A stretch of DNA of 64,000 nt from JAWLEV01 sp046538105 (lineage in GTDB: Bacteria > Chloroflexota > Anaerolineae > UBA1429), in the NCBI GenBank assembly GCA_046538105.1, contig JBKHJO010000001.1:1-64000 (forward strand), written 5' to 3'. Below the pieces are notes generated by a model. It made no database searches and was not told where the DNA came from. It was given only the letters and a program-made list of their open reading frames with translations. This document shows, in pieces, positions 34,053 through 42,314 of the stretch (positions are counted from its first letter, which is position 1; each line of letters opens with the position of its first letter). Made by a program: the position numbers and the translations under genes.

Positions 34053-36299
34053 GTGTTGGAGCAATTTGTTCATAATGGTGTTATCGTGCCCAAGCCATCG
34101 GATCTTCCCGGACTCTTTATCGTGGTGCAGGGAGAGGAGATAGAACTCACCCCCAAACAGGAAGAGATGGCTCTGGCCTGGGCGCGGAAGAAGGATACAA
34201 AATATGTGCAAGATGAGGTCTTTGTCAGGAACTTTTTCGAGGATTTCAGCAAGGCTTTGGGCGTTGAACCTCCCTTGACCCCGGAGGAGGTGGATTTTAC
34301 CGCCTATTATGCTTATCTGGAGGCCCAGCAAGAGGCAAAAGAGGAGATGAGCAAGGAGGAGCGTAAGGCGGATCGCGAGGCGCGCAAGGCGGAACGAGAA
34401 AGGCTAAAGGCCAAATATGGCTATGCTATCGTGGATGGCCAGCGCGTTGAACTGGGCACTTATATGGTCGAGCCCAGCAGCATATTTGTGGGACGCGGCA
34501 AACATCCGCTGCGGGGCCGCTGGAAGGAGGGGGCCGAACGCTCCGATATCACCCTCAATCTGAGTCCTGACGCGTCTCTGGACCGGGATGGCTGGGACGA
34601 GATCGTATGGCAGCCCGATTCCATGTGGGTGGCTCGTTGGAAAGACAAGCTCTCTGGGAAACTCAAGTATGTCTGGCTGGGAGATACGGCGCCGATCAAG
34701 CAGGAGCGAGAAGCGGAAAAGTTCGACAAGGGTCGCCGCCTGGGGAGAAAGCTGGGGGAGGTGAGGGAGCAGATCTCGGGGGATCTGACCTCCGATGATG
34801 CCCAACGACGCATGGTGGCGACGGCCTGTTATCTGATCGACCATCTATGTCTGCGCGCGGGCGATGAAAAGGATGCCGACGAAGCCGATACGGTGGGGGC
34901 CACCACGCTGCGTCCGGAGCACGTGACCTTCCACGAGGAAGATAGGATAGTGGAATTCAACTTTTTGGGGAAGGATGCCGTGGAGTGGCATCGAGAACTC
35001 GAGGCCCCCGAGGACGTGTGGGCGAATCTGGTGGAGTTGGTAGAGAGTGCGCAGCCTTCACATTCGCCTGCCGAAGGTGGGGGGGGACACCCCGTGCGGA
35101 ATCTGCCCCAGTTGTTCCACGATATCGACAGCCGGGACGTGAATGCTTACTTGTCGGCCATATTGCCGGGATTGACGGCCAAGGTCTTTCGCACCTACCA
35201 TGCGACGGCGGCCGTGCGGAAGCATCTGGCGGCATCGGACGTAAAGCCGGAGGATCCCGAGCATGTGAAATGGAAGGTGGCCAGCGAGGCCAACCTTGAG
35301 GCTGCCCGGTTGTGCAATCACACAAAAGAGTATCAGGGCGATTGGGAGAAGGCGCGTGAACGCTATGAGAGCCGCCGGGAGAGGGCCGAGGAACGCATAG
35401 CGCGATATGAGGAGCAGGTGGCGGAGCGCGAGGAAAGACTTGCCGCTTTGGAAAAAGAGGTCGCCGAAGAAGAGGCGGAAGCCGAAACGCCGGAGGCGCA
35501 GAAGGAGATTCGTGAGCGATATGTAGAGCGCCTCGATAAGGCACATGAGCGCATCGAGGCCTCCAGGGAGCGCTTGGAGCGAGCCAGGGTTGCGCTGGAT
35601 AAAATCGATACCCAATTCATGATAAGAAAGCAGAAGCGCGACTGGAATACGGGTACCAGTCTCAAGTCCTACATCGATCCTCGCGTTTACTATCGCTGGG
35701 GGGAAAAGGTGGACTATGACGTATTGAACGCATACTATCCGGCGAAACTGCGGCGAAATTTCGCCTGGGTGCGGACGGCGGCCTATGGCGACTATGATGA
35801 ATTCGAAGAGGAACATGGCATCACGCTGCGTACATGCATGCACGCTGATCTACGGAGTGTGGCCGAATTTCTTGACGAGGTAGCCGAGAGATATCCCGAC
35901 GCCGATCTACCCCTCGATCCGGAGGAGATAGCCGATAGGTACTTGCCCTCTCTGTACGAGGAATGGCGGGAGGCATTTATCGTCCTGGATAATGATGAGA
36001 AGATCATCGCCTTTGTCGCGGTGGGACCTGTATGGAACAGCAACGGGGCGGAACTTCTCGATGTTTTTGGTGTGGTTGCCTCCGAATGGGATCGTGCAGA
36101 TTTCGCCGGGCTTTTGGAGGCGGAGGTGAGGCGTCGCACCCAATTCTACAAGGTGCAGCATCCCAAGAAGGACTTTGCTCTTTGCCCCTGTGATGAGTCC
36201 TGTCTGGAGCATGCTCGCGCATTGAGGGCGGCTCTGGACATCGTCAAGGCACCCCAAGAGGGAGAGGTTTCAGAGGGTAAAGGGGATAGCGAGGAGTAA
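34053..36299 (+). CDS. Eukaryotic-type DNA topoisomerase IB with acetyltransferase-like C-terminal extension
   Basis: This is a 748-residue protein whose residues 1-580 follow the eukaryotic/thaumarchaeal topoisomerase IB layout. The core clamp has FVGRGKHPLRGRWK (145-158) and KLKYVWLGDTAPIK. The catalytic domain has Arg268 (LCLRAGDEK), Lys307 (FNFLGKD), Arg380 (AKVFRTYHAT) and His423 (RLCNHTK). A coiled-coil linker (about 428-520) leads to the nucleophile Tyr540 (GTSLKSYIDPRV). All five catalytic residues are present. The enzyme should relax supercoils via a 3'-phosphotyrosine. Bacterial TopIBs are normally the short poxvirus type. Residues 590-735 (ADLRSVAEFLDEV, EAFIVLDNDEKIIAFVAVG, a Cys cluster 711-717) resemble a GNAT fold. 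The start is GTG, 12 bases after GAGGAG. Confidence 0.92.
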   Translation: MLEQFVHNGVIVPKPSDLPGLFIVVQGEEIELTPKQEEMALAWARKKDTKYVQDEVFVRNFFEDFSKALGVEPPLTPEEVDFTAYYAYLEAQQEAKEEMSKEERKADREARKAERERLKAKYGYAIVDGQRVELGTYMVEPSSIFVGRGKHPLRGRWKEGAERSDITLNLSPDASLDRDGWDEIVWQPDSMWVARWKDKLSGKLKYVWLGDTAPIKQEREAEKFDKGRRLGRKLGEVREQISGDLTSDDAQRRMVATACYLIDHLCLRAGDEKDADEADTVGATTLRPEHVTFHEEDRIVEFNFLGKDAVEWHRELEAPEDVWANLVELVESAQPSHSPAEGGGGHPVRNLPQLFHDIDSRDVNAYLSAILPGLTAKVFRTYHATAAVRKHLAASDVKPEDPEHVKWKVASEANLEAARLCNHTKEYQGDWEKARERYESRRERAEERIARYEEQVAEREERLAALEKEVAEEEAEAETPEAQKEIRERYVERLDKAHERIEASRERLERARVALDKIDTQFMIRKQKRDWNTGTSLKSYIDPRVYYRWGEKVDYDVLNAYYPAKLRRNFAWVRTAAYGDYDEFEEEHGITLRTCMHADLRSVAEFLDEVAERYPDADLPLDPEEIADRYLPSLYEEWREAFIVLDNDEKIIAFVAVGPVWNSNGAELLDVFGVVASEWDRADFAGLLEAEVRRRTQFYKVQHPKKDFALCPCDESCLEHARALRAALDIVKAPQEGEVSEGKGDSEE

Positions 36300-36361
36300 A
36301 AGGCTCTTGTCGAGAAAGGGTAGCGGTCTTTTCACAGGGGTGTTCAGTAAAGGGGGCATCG

Positions 36362-37381
36362 ATGCGGGCTGATGACGAGCGCATCTATCCTCTGACCTTT
36401 GAGCCCGTGTTTCGGGACTATATCTGGGGAGGGCGCCATCTAGAGACCCTCTTTGGCCGGAAACTGCCACCGGGCATCGTGGCCGAGAGTTGGGATATCT
36501 CTGGTCATCCCAGTTCGCCCACCAAAATCGCTTCGGGCTATTGGCAGGGACGTACATTAAACGAAGTACAGGAGGAATTGGGGACTGATCTGGTGGGCAC
36601 CCGTTCCTCCGAGATGCTGGCCCGGAACAAGTTTCCCCTTCTCGTCAAGCTACTGGATGCCAACGCTGCGCTGTCTGTACAGGTCCACCCCGATGATGCC
36701 TATGCCCGGGCGCACGAGGACGGCGAATTGGGCAAGAGCGAGATGTGGTATGTGTTGCACGCGACGCGTAATGCGGAACTGATCTATGGTCTCGCTTCCG
36801 GGGTGACGCCGGAGAGTTTTCGGCGGGCCGTCGAGGACGGCACTCTCGGGGATCTGCTTCATCGTGTATCCATCGAGAGGGGCGATTGTATCCATATTCC
36901 CCCGGGCACCGTACATTCCCTCCTGGCAGGCGCGGTGGTGGCAGAGATACAGCAGAACTCGGATACCACTTATCGCGTCTACGATTGGGGGCGCGTGGGG
37001 GAGGACGGGAAACCTCGGCCCTTGCACGTGGACAAAGCGCTGGAGGTGATCGATTGGCAGTGTGTGGAGCCGGACAAAGCCGAAGTCATTCCCATCGCCA
37101 AAGACGAGGGGATGGAGCGCTCGCTGCTGGTCAGCGAGCCGAACTTTGTGGTGGAGCGCCTGGTCATGGAGGAAGGGGCTACCTTCTCGGGAGCCTGCGA
37201 TGGAACGACCTTTGAGATATGGGGTTGCCTGGAGGGCGCGGGGCGCGTGTGCTGGACCGATGAGGCACTGCCGATGGAAGCCGTTCGCTTTGCGCTGCTT
37301 CCCGCCGCGCTGGGAAAGTACATGATTCAGGCCGAGGAATCGGGCACGTTCCTTCGTGTGTATGTGGATGGCAACTCCTAG
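36362..37381 (+). CDS. manA: Class I mannose-6-phosphate isomerase
   Basis: The 339-residue cupin-type enzyme has PVFRDYIWGGRHLE near the N-terminus and zinc-site elements: LSVQVHPDD (Gln/His), KSEMWYVL (Glu) and IPPGTVHSLL (His). It interconverts mannose and fructose 6-phosphates, feeding mannose into glycolysis or supplying mannose 6-phosphate for glycan synthesis. The length is normal for the short bacterial form. It is 62 bases after the topoisomerase gene and convergent with cfa. Confidence 0.92.
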   Translation: MRADDERIYPLTFEPVFRDYIWGGRHLETLFGRKLPPGIVAESWDISGHPSSPTKIASGYWQGRTLNEVQEELGTDLVGTRSSEMLARNKFPLLVKLLDANAALSVQVHPDDAYARAHEDGELGKSEMWYVLHATRNAELIYGLASGVTPESFRRAVEDGTLGDLLHRVSIERGDCIHIPPGTVHSLLAGAVVAEIQQNSDTTYRVYDWGRVGEDGKPRPLHVDKALEVIDWQCVEPDKAEVIPIAKDEGMERSLLVSEPNFVVERLVMEEGATFSGACDGTTFEIWGCLEGAGRVCWTDEALPMEAVRFALLPAALGKYMIQAEESGTFLRVYVDGNS

Positions 37382-37408
37382 TCCTTACAGATAAACGTGA
37401 AAGTGATG

Positions 37409-37439
37409 GGCGGTGGACGATATACGAATGTCCACCGCC
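37409..37439. terminator. Bidirectional hairpin between manA and cfa
   Basis: A perfect 10-bp stem (37409-37418 with 37430-37439, loop of 11) lies in the short gap between two convergent genes. T-rich sequence follows on the plus strand (GATTGTTATC). Its position supports termination in both directions. Confidence 0.6.
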
Positions 37440-37482
37440 GATTGTTATCTCACTGTGCAAAGCCGCGGAGGGAAACTTTTCT

Positions 37483-38784
37483 CTATTGCTGTTTCACGAT
37501 CTCTATCGTTTCTTCCTCTTGATACCAATCCCTGCGGCTCAGAGGCAGGTGGCTTGCACCACGGGCATCTGGCTTGACGAGCAGCGTCTGATACACGTTA
37601 AGGTCACCGGTGGCGAAGCCATAGGCCGATGCGGACATGAACAGCCGCCACACGCGGTAGGTGGGCTCGTTCACGAACTGCAGGGCCTCCTGGTGATGCT
37701 TCTCCAATCGCCGTACCCAATGGCGCAGGGTGAGGGCATAGTGCTCTCGCAGACTCTCCACGTCGCGTACCCTAAAGTGTGCCCCCTCGGCGACGCGTAG
37801 CGTTGTGGAGATGGGGACCAGTTCGCCGTCCGGGAAGACATAGGTGTCGGAAAATCTCCTCCCCGGTCGCTTTTCCTGGTCGGCGTGCACGGCGATGCCG
37901 TGGTTGAGAAAGACACCTGTTGGTCTCAAGAGATCCCATGCCCGTTCAAAGTATACAGGCAGCAGGGCCTCGCCCACGTGCTCGAACATGCCCACGCTGG
38001 CCAAGGCATCGTAGGATTCGGTCTCGTCCATCGCACGATAATCGCGTATCTGTACCCGGCAGTGATCCTCCAGCCCCGCCTCGGCGATGCGTGCGTTGGC
38101 CAGATCGGCTTGGGGTTGACTAAGGGTGATCCCCGTGGCGTCCACCCCGTAATGCTGCGCGGCGTGTATAATCAGCCCGCCCCATCCGCAGCCGATATCC
38201 AGCAGGCGTTGGCCGGGTTTCAGGCGCAGTTTGCGGGCGATATAGTCCAGTTTGCGGGCCTGGGCGGTGTCCAGATCCTCGTCTGGCGAGATAAAATAGG
38301 CACAGGAATAGACCATGCGGCTGTCCAACCACAACTGATAAAAGTCGTTGGAGACGTCATAATGGTAGGCGATAGCCTGACGATCGCGGTCGATAGAGTG
38401 TTGCCGACCCCTCATCTGGGCCCGTCCTCGGGGAGCCACTTCCATTTGGCGTTTTGTGGGCAGGCGTAAGAGTTTCAGGGCCGACCCCAATCGGGTGCGC
38501 CAGTTCAGCCCGTCCTCGAGCAGGGGGTGTGCTGCCTGGAAGGCCGCTTCCACATCGCCCTCGATATCAAAGTCATCGTAGAGGTAGGCCTCGCCCATAT
38601 TCACCTCGGTGGGCGGCAGGAGCATGGCGCGCAGGGCCCCCGGATGCTTGAGCACCACCGTCGCCTCGCGCGGGCTATTGTTTGGCCACCAGGTTCCGTT
38701 CCACAGGCGAAAGCCTATTTGGGGATTTTTCCCAAAAACCGTCTCCAATACCTCTTGGGTGATGCGTACTGTATTGTTTGTCAT
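37483..38784 (-). CDS. cfa: Cyclopropane-fatty-acyl-phospholipid synthase family protein
   Basis: The start was chosen at the ATG preceded by GGGAGGGG. The 433-residue protein has an N-terminal domain of the CFA synthase type (MGEAYLYDDFDIEGDVEAAF) and a SAM-dependent methyltransferase domain. The latter has AIAYHYDVSNDFYQLWLD, SCAYF, QRLLDIGCGWGGLIIHAA and VGMFEHVG. It transfers a methylene group from SAM to unsaturated membrane lipids. It has a divergent promoter region shared with the GH1 gene. Confidence 0.9.
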   Translation of the reverse strand: MTNNTVRITQEVLETVFGKNPQIGFRLWNGTWWPNNSPREATVVLKHPGALRAMLLPPTEVNMGEAYLYDDFDIEGDVEAAFQAAHPLLEDGLNWRTRLGSALKLLRLPTKRQMEVAPRGRAQMRGRQHSIDRDRQAIAYHYDVSNDFYQLWLDSRMVYSCAYFISPDEDLDTAQARKLDYIARKLRLKPGQRLLDIGCGWGGLIIHAAQHYGVDATGITLSQPQADLANARIAEAGLEDHCRVQIRDYRAMDETESYDALASVGMFEHVGEALLPVYFERAWDLLRPTGVFLNHGIAVHADQEKRPGRRFSDTYVFPDGELVPISTTLRVAEGAHFRVRDVESLREHYALTLRHWVRRLEKHHQEALQFVNEPTYRVWRLFMSASAYGFATGDLNVYQTLLVKPDARGASHLPLSRRDWYQEEETIEIVKQQ

Positions 38785-38821
38785 AGTATCGCCCCTCCCA
38801 TGCGGTTTCTGCTCGCTTATC

Positions 38822-38851
38822 ATAATACACGCCATAAATAGTCAGCGTCAA
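38822..38851 (-). promoter_or_regulatory. Candidate promoter of cfa
   Basis: On the minus strand, TTGACG (38851-38846) and TATTAT (38827-38822) are 18 bases apart, about 40 bases before the cfa start. A second TTGACA lies 11 bases further upstream. Confidence 0.5.
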
Positions 38852-38882
38852 GCCGCCTGTCAAACTGTAGAAGACCAAGGTT

Positions 38883-38911
38883 TTGACGCACCCTCTCCTT
38901 GCGTCTATGAT
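38883..38911 (+). promoter_or_regulatory. Candidate promoter of the GH1 gene
   Basis: TTGACG (38883-38888) and TATGAT (38906-38911) are separated by 17 bases, 36 bases before the beta-glucosidase start. Confidence 0.6.
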
Positions 38912-38946
38912 ACGTAGGAATGATATGTTACGAAAGGGGGAAGCCC

Positions 38947-40284
38947 ATGAGTGAGTTATTGCAATTCCCCGACGATTTCCTCTGGGGAACGGCTACGGCG
39001 TCCTACCAGATTGAGGGGGGCATTGAAGATCGGGGGCGCGCCATCTGGGATGACTTTTGCCGCTGGCCGGGCAAAGTGCGTGATGACGACACAGGGGATG
39101 TGGCCGACGATCATTACCATCGTTATACGGAGGATGTGGCACTCATGGCCGACCTGGGCATGGATGCCTACCGCTTTTCTATCTCCTGGCCTCGCGTCTT
39201 TCCTGAGGGGATCGGTGAGGTCAACGAGAAAGGACTGGGTTTTTACGAGCGTCTGGTGGACGAGTTGCTGGAGGTGGGCATCACACCCTTTGTCACGCTG
39301 TATCACTGGGATCTGCCCTCCGCTTTGCAGCGTGTAGGGGGGTGGGCGGCGCGGGACACGGCCTATCATTACGCCGACTATGCCGCAGTGGTTGCCGAGC
39401 GCCTGGGAGATCGCGTCCACCACTGGATAACACATAACGAGCCCTGGGTGGCAGCCTTTGTGGGACATCGGCAGGGGCGGCATGCGCCGGGGTGGGAGGA
39501 CCCTGGACTGGCCCTGCAAGTGGCCCATCATCTTCTGTTATCTCATGGCCTGGCCGTGCTCCCGTTGCGTGAGGCAGGCGATGAGGCCACGGAGGTGGGG
39601 ATCACTCTCAACTTTAGCCCCTCCTATCCGGCCAGCGAGGAGCCTCGGGACGTGGCCGCGGCGCGACGACACGATGGCTATGCCAATCGCTGGTTCATGG
39701 ATCCCCTTTTCAAAGGGCATTATCCTGAGGATGCGGAAGATCTCTTTGGCTATCTGTTGCCACGGGTGGCTCCCGGCGATATGGACGTTATCGCCCAACC
39801 CATCGACTTTGTGGGCGTCAACTACTATTCTCGGGCGGTCGTGGAGGACACCCCCGGTGAATTCCTGGATTACAGGACGCTGCAGCCAGAGGGGGAATAC
39901 ACGGCCATGGGCTGGGAGGTTTATCCGCAGGGATTGACGGATCTCCTGGTGCGTCTGTCACAGGACTATGGCTCGCCAACCATGTATATCACGGAGAACG
40001 GCTGTGCCTACGAGGATGTGCTGACGCCAGAGGGTGAGGTGCATGACGAGAAGCGCATCGCATATCTGAAAGATCATTTCTGCGCGGCACACCGGGCCCT
40101 GGAGGAGGGCGTACCTTTGCGAGGATATTTCGTATGGTCGCTCATGGATAATTTCGAGTGGGCGCTGGGCTATTCCCGGCGTTTTGGTATCGTATACGTG
40201 GACTATGGGACGTTGGAGCGCATTCCCAAAGACAGCGCCATGTATTATGCCTCGGTGGCGGCGGCGAATGCCGTAGAGTGCTGA
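38947..40284 (+). CDS. GH1 beta-glucosidase
   Basis: The start was chosen at the ATG after AAAGGGGG, nine codons into the longest frame. The 445-residue protein opens with FPDDFLWGTATASYQIEGG, the GH1 N-terminal signature. The acid/base Glu165 is in THNEPW and the nucleophile Glu350 in YITENG. There is no signal peptide, so it acts in the cytoplasm on imported beta-glucosides such as cellobiose. The usual LNEP motif reads HNEP. The M20 gene follows after 28 bases. Confidence 0.95.
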   Translation: MSELLQFPDDFLWGTATASYQIEGGIEDRGRAIWDDFCRWPGKVRDDDTGDVADDHYHRYTEDVALMADLGMDAYRFSISWPRVFPEGIGEVNEKGLGFYERLVDELLEVGITPFVTLYHWDLPSALQRVGGWAARDTAYHYADYAAVVAERLGDRVHHWITHNEPWVAAFVGHRQGRHAPGWEDPGLALQVAHHLLLSHGLAVLPLREAGDEATEVGITLNFSPSYPASEEPRDVAAARRHDGYANRWFMDPLFKGHYPEDAEDLFGYLLPRVAPGDMDVIAQPIDFVGVNYYSRAVVEDTPGEFLDYRTLQPEGEYTAMGWEVYPQGLTDLLVRLSQDYGSPTMYITENGCAYEDVLTPEGEVHDEKRIAYLKDHFCAAHRALEEGVPLRGYFVWSLMDNFEWALGYSRRFGIVYVDYGTLERIPKDSAMYYASVAAANAVEC

Positions 40285-40312
40285 TGGAACATTGAAGTGG
40301 AGGTAAAGAAAC

Positions 40313-41659
40313 GTGGTCGATGTAGCGGAACTGAAGGGTCGGGTCTGTCAGGTTATCGATAACCATCGCAAGGAGATCATCGCCCTAGGGGAGGACATTC
40401 GTGTTCATCCCGAACTGGGGTTTAAGGAGTTTCGCACGGCGGATCTAGTCGAGGACAGGATGGTTGCCCTAGGCATACCGCACCAGACGGGGATTGCTAT
40501 CACGGGGGTGAAGGGCATGCTGGAGGGTGCGGGGAATGGCCCGACTGTGGCCTATATGGGGGAACTGGACTCTGTGTTGGTGCCCGATCATCGCGATGCC
40601 GATCCCGAAACGGGCGCGGCCCATGCCTGCGGTCACAACGCCCAGGTTGCCAATTTGGTCGCCCTGGCCTATGGCTTGGTGGAGAGCGGCGTTATGAGGG
40701 CGCTGGACGGAAATGTGGCTCTCATCGCCGTGCCCGCAGAAGAGTATGTGGAGGTGGAATACCGTCTGGGATTGAAAGAGGAGGGCGAACTGGAGTTCTT
40801 GGGCGGAAAGCCGGAGATGATCAGACTGGGGGCTCTGGATGATATTGACATAACTTTTATGACTCACCAGGCGAATCGCGAGGAGAGGGGGATCCTTGGT
40901 GTAGGGGGGCCTTCGAACGGTTGTGTGGTCAAGCAGATTCGCTACCAGGGGCGGGCGGCCCATGCTGGCGGATCGCCCCATCGGGGCATAAACGCCCTGA
41001 AAGCGGCCACCCTTGGATTACAGTGCATCGATGCCAATCGCGAGACCTTTCGGGATGAGGATCACATTCGCGTTCATCCCATCATCACCAAAGGGGGCGA
41101 TTTGGTAAACGTGGTGCCGGCCGACGTTCGTATGGAGACCTATGTGCGGGGAGCAAGCGTAGAGGCTATTCTGGAGGCTGCGGCCAAGGTCGACCGTTCG
41201 TTGAAAGCGGGCGCCATGGCCATGGGCGCCACGCTGCACCTGACCACGCTGCCGGGATATTTGCCACGTGTCCTGGCTGATGACCTGGCCCAGGTTTATA
41301 GACGGAATGCTGTGAGTTTGGTCGGTGAGGAAGAGTGGAACGAGCCAGAGTTTGGGGCGGGCTCGACTGACATGGGGGATGTGAGCCACATCATGCCGGC
41401 CATCGAGGCCCAGGCCGGCGGTGCGTGTGGCACCGGTCACGGCGCCGACTATGCGATCTGTGATGAGGAGGCCGCCTATATCCTCCCCCCCAAGGCCGCA
41501 GCGATGACCATCATCGACCTCTTGGTCGACGGTGCCAAAGAAGCGCGCGGGGTCATCGATGGTTTTGAGCCTCCCATGAGTAAGGAGAGTTACCTGGCCT
41601 TTATGCGCGATCTGAGCGAAGATATCGTCTGGTCCGGGGAAGTGGAGGAGGAAGCCTAA
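40313..41659 (+). CDS. M20-family amidohydrolase (AbgB/aminoacylase-like)
   Basis: The 448-residue protein starts at GTG behind GTGGAGG. It shows the M20D pattern: HPELGFKEFRTADLV near the N-terminus, YMGELDSV, HACGHNAQVA (metal His/Cys), VPAEEYVE (catalytic Glu pair) and a dimerisation domain with GRAAHAGGSPHRGINAL. Late metal ligands lie near TDMGDVSHIMPA. Family members cleave amide bonds in acyl-amino acids, p-aminobenzoyl-glutamate or indole-acetyl conjugates; the substrate here is not predictable. It is probably co-transcribed with the GH1 gene. Confidence 0.85.
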   Translation: MVDVAELKGRVCQVIDNHRKEIIALGEDIRVHPELGFKEFRTADLVEDRMVALGIPHQTGIAITGVKGMLEGAGNGPTVAYMGELDSVLVPDHRDADPETGAAHACGHNAQVANLVALAYGLVESGVMRALDGNVALIAVPAEEYVEVEYRLGLKEEGELEFLGGKPEMIRLGALDDIDITFMTHQANREERGILGVGGPSNGCVVKQIRYQGRAAHAGGSPHRGINALKAATLGLQCIDANRETFRDEDHIRVHPIITKGGDLVNVVPADVRMETYVRGASVEAILEAAAKVDRSLKAGAMAMGATLHLTTLPGYLPRVLADDLAQVYRRNAVSLVGEEEWNEPEFGAGSTDMGDVSHIMPAIEAQAGGACGTGHGADYAICDEEAAYILPPKAAAMTIIDLLVDGAKEARGVIDGFEPPMSKESYLAFMRDLSEDIVWSGEVEEEA

Positions 41660-41671
41660 CGATGTTTTAGG

Positions 41672-41703
41672 CGAGGGGGCTGATGCGACTTGTAGCCCCC
41701 TCG
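41672..41703. terminator. Bidirectional hairpin between convergent genes
   Basis: A perfect 10-bp G/C-rich stem (41672-41681 with 41694-41703, 12-base loop) lies between the M20 gene and the convergent kinase gene. No T-run is present, so efficiency is uncertain. Confidence 0.5.
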
Positions 41704-41722
41704 TCCGCAGCCAAAAGGGAAA

Positions 41723-42214
41723 TCATAGTTTGTATCCGATGGTGCGCAGGAGGTTCTTACGCCACGTAATATCATCAGTTTTCTCCACGCCTTTGGGCGT
41801 AAAGCCATCGACGACGCCCAGCACGCCTCGTCCCTGTTCCGTCTTGGCGACGATGACCTGGGTGGGGTTCGCCGTGGCGCAAAAGACGCGGCAGACTTCT
41901 GGCACGTTTTTGATGGCATTCAGTACGTTGATGGGATAGAATCCCTCCCCCAAAAATATGATAAAGACGTGTCCCGCGCCGACGTCCAAAGCGTTTCTTT
42001 CGGCCAACTCGATGAGGGTTTCACTCGTGCCGCTGGAGCGCACCAAACGTTCTCCCGATGCCTCGCAAAAGGCCAGGCCAAAATCTATGCCTGGCACGGC
42101 AGTCACCATGGCTTCATGAAGATCCTCGACGCTTTTGATGAAATGGGTCTGCCCCAGGATAAAGTTCAGGTCCTCCGGTTTTTCAATGGATACGAGTTCC
42201 AGTTCCAGGGCCAT
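41723..42214 (-). CDS. Adenosine-specific kinase (PF04008 type)
   Basis: The 163-residue protein starts at the ATG after GAGGAGG. It matches the small alpha/beta family named adenosine-specific kinase: LVSIEKPEDLNFILGQTHFIKSVEDLHEAM, PGIDFGLAFCEASGERLVRSSGT, GHVFIIFLGEGFYPINVLNAIK and FCATANPTQVIVA with GRGVLGVVDG. The name derives from an archaeal member, and the in vivo role in bacteria is unclear. It is a single-gene unit, convergent with the M20 gene. Confidence 0.85.
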   Translation of the reverse strand: MALELELVSIEKPEDLNFILGQTHFIKSVEDLHEAMVTAVPGIDFGLAFCEASGERLVRSSGTSETLIELAERNALDVGAGHVFIIFLGEGFYPINVLNAIKNVPEVCRVFCATANPTQVIVAKTEQGRGVLGVVDGFTPKGVEKTDDITWRKNLLRTIGYKL

Positions 42215-42314
42215 GAGTTGCCTCCTCATATTTTTTCACCAGGTTGCCATCTGACCGCCATTATAGGCACTGCTCTGTTCGCCGTCAATTTGTCCCGCTG
42301 ATGAGGGGGGCGGA

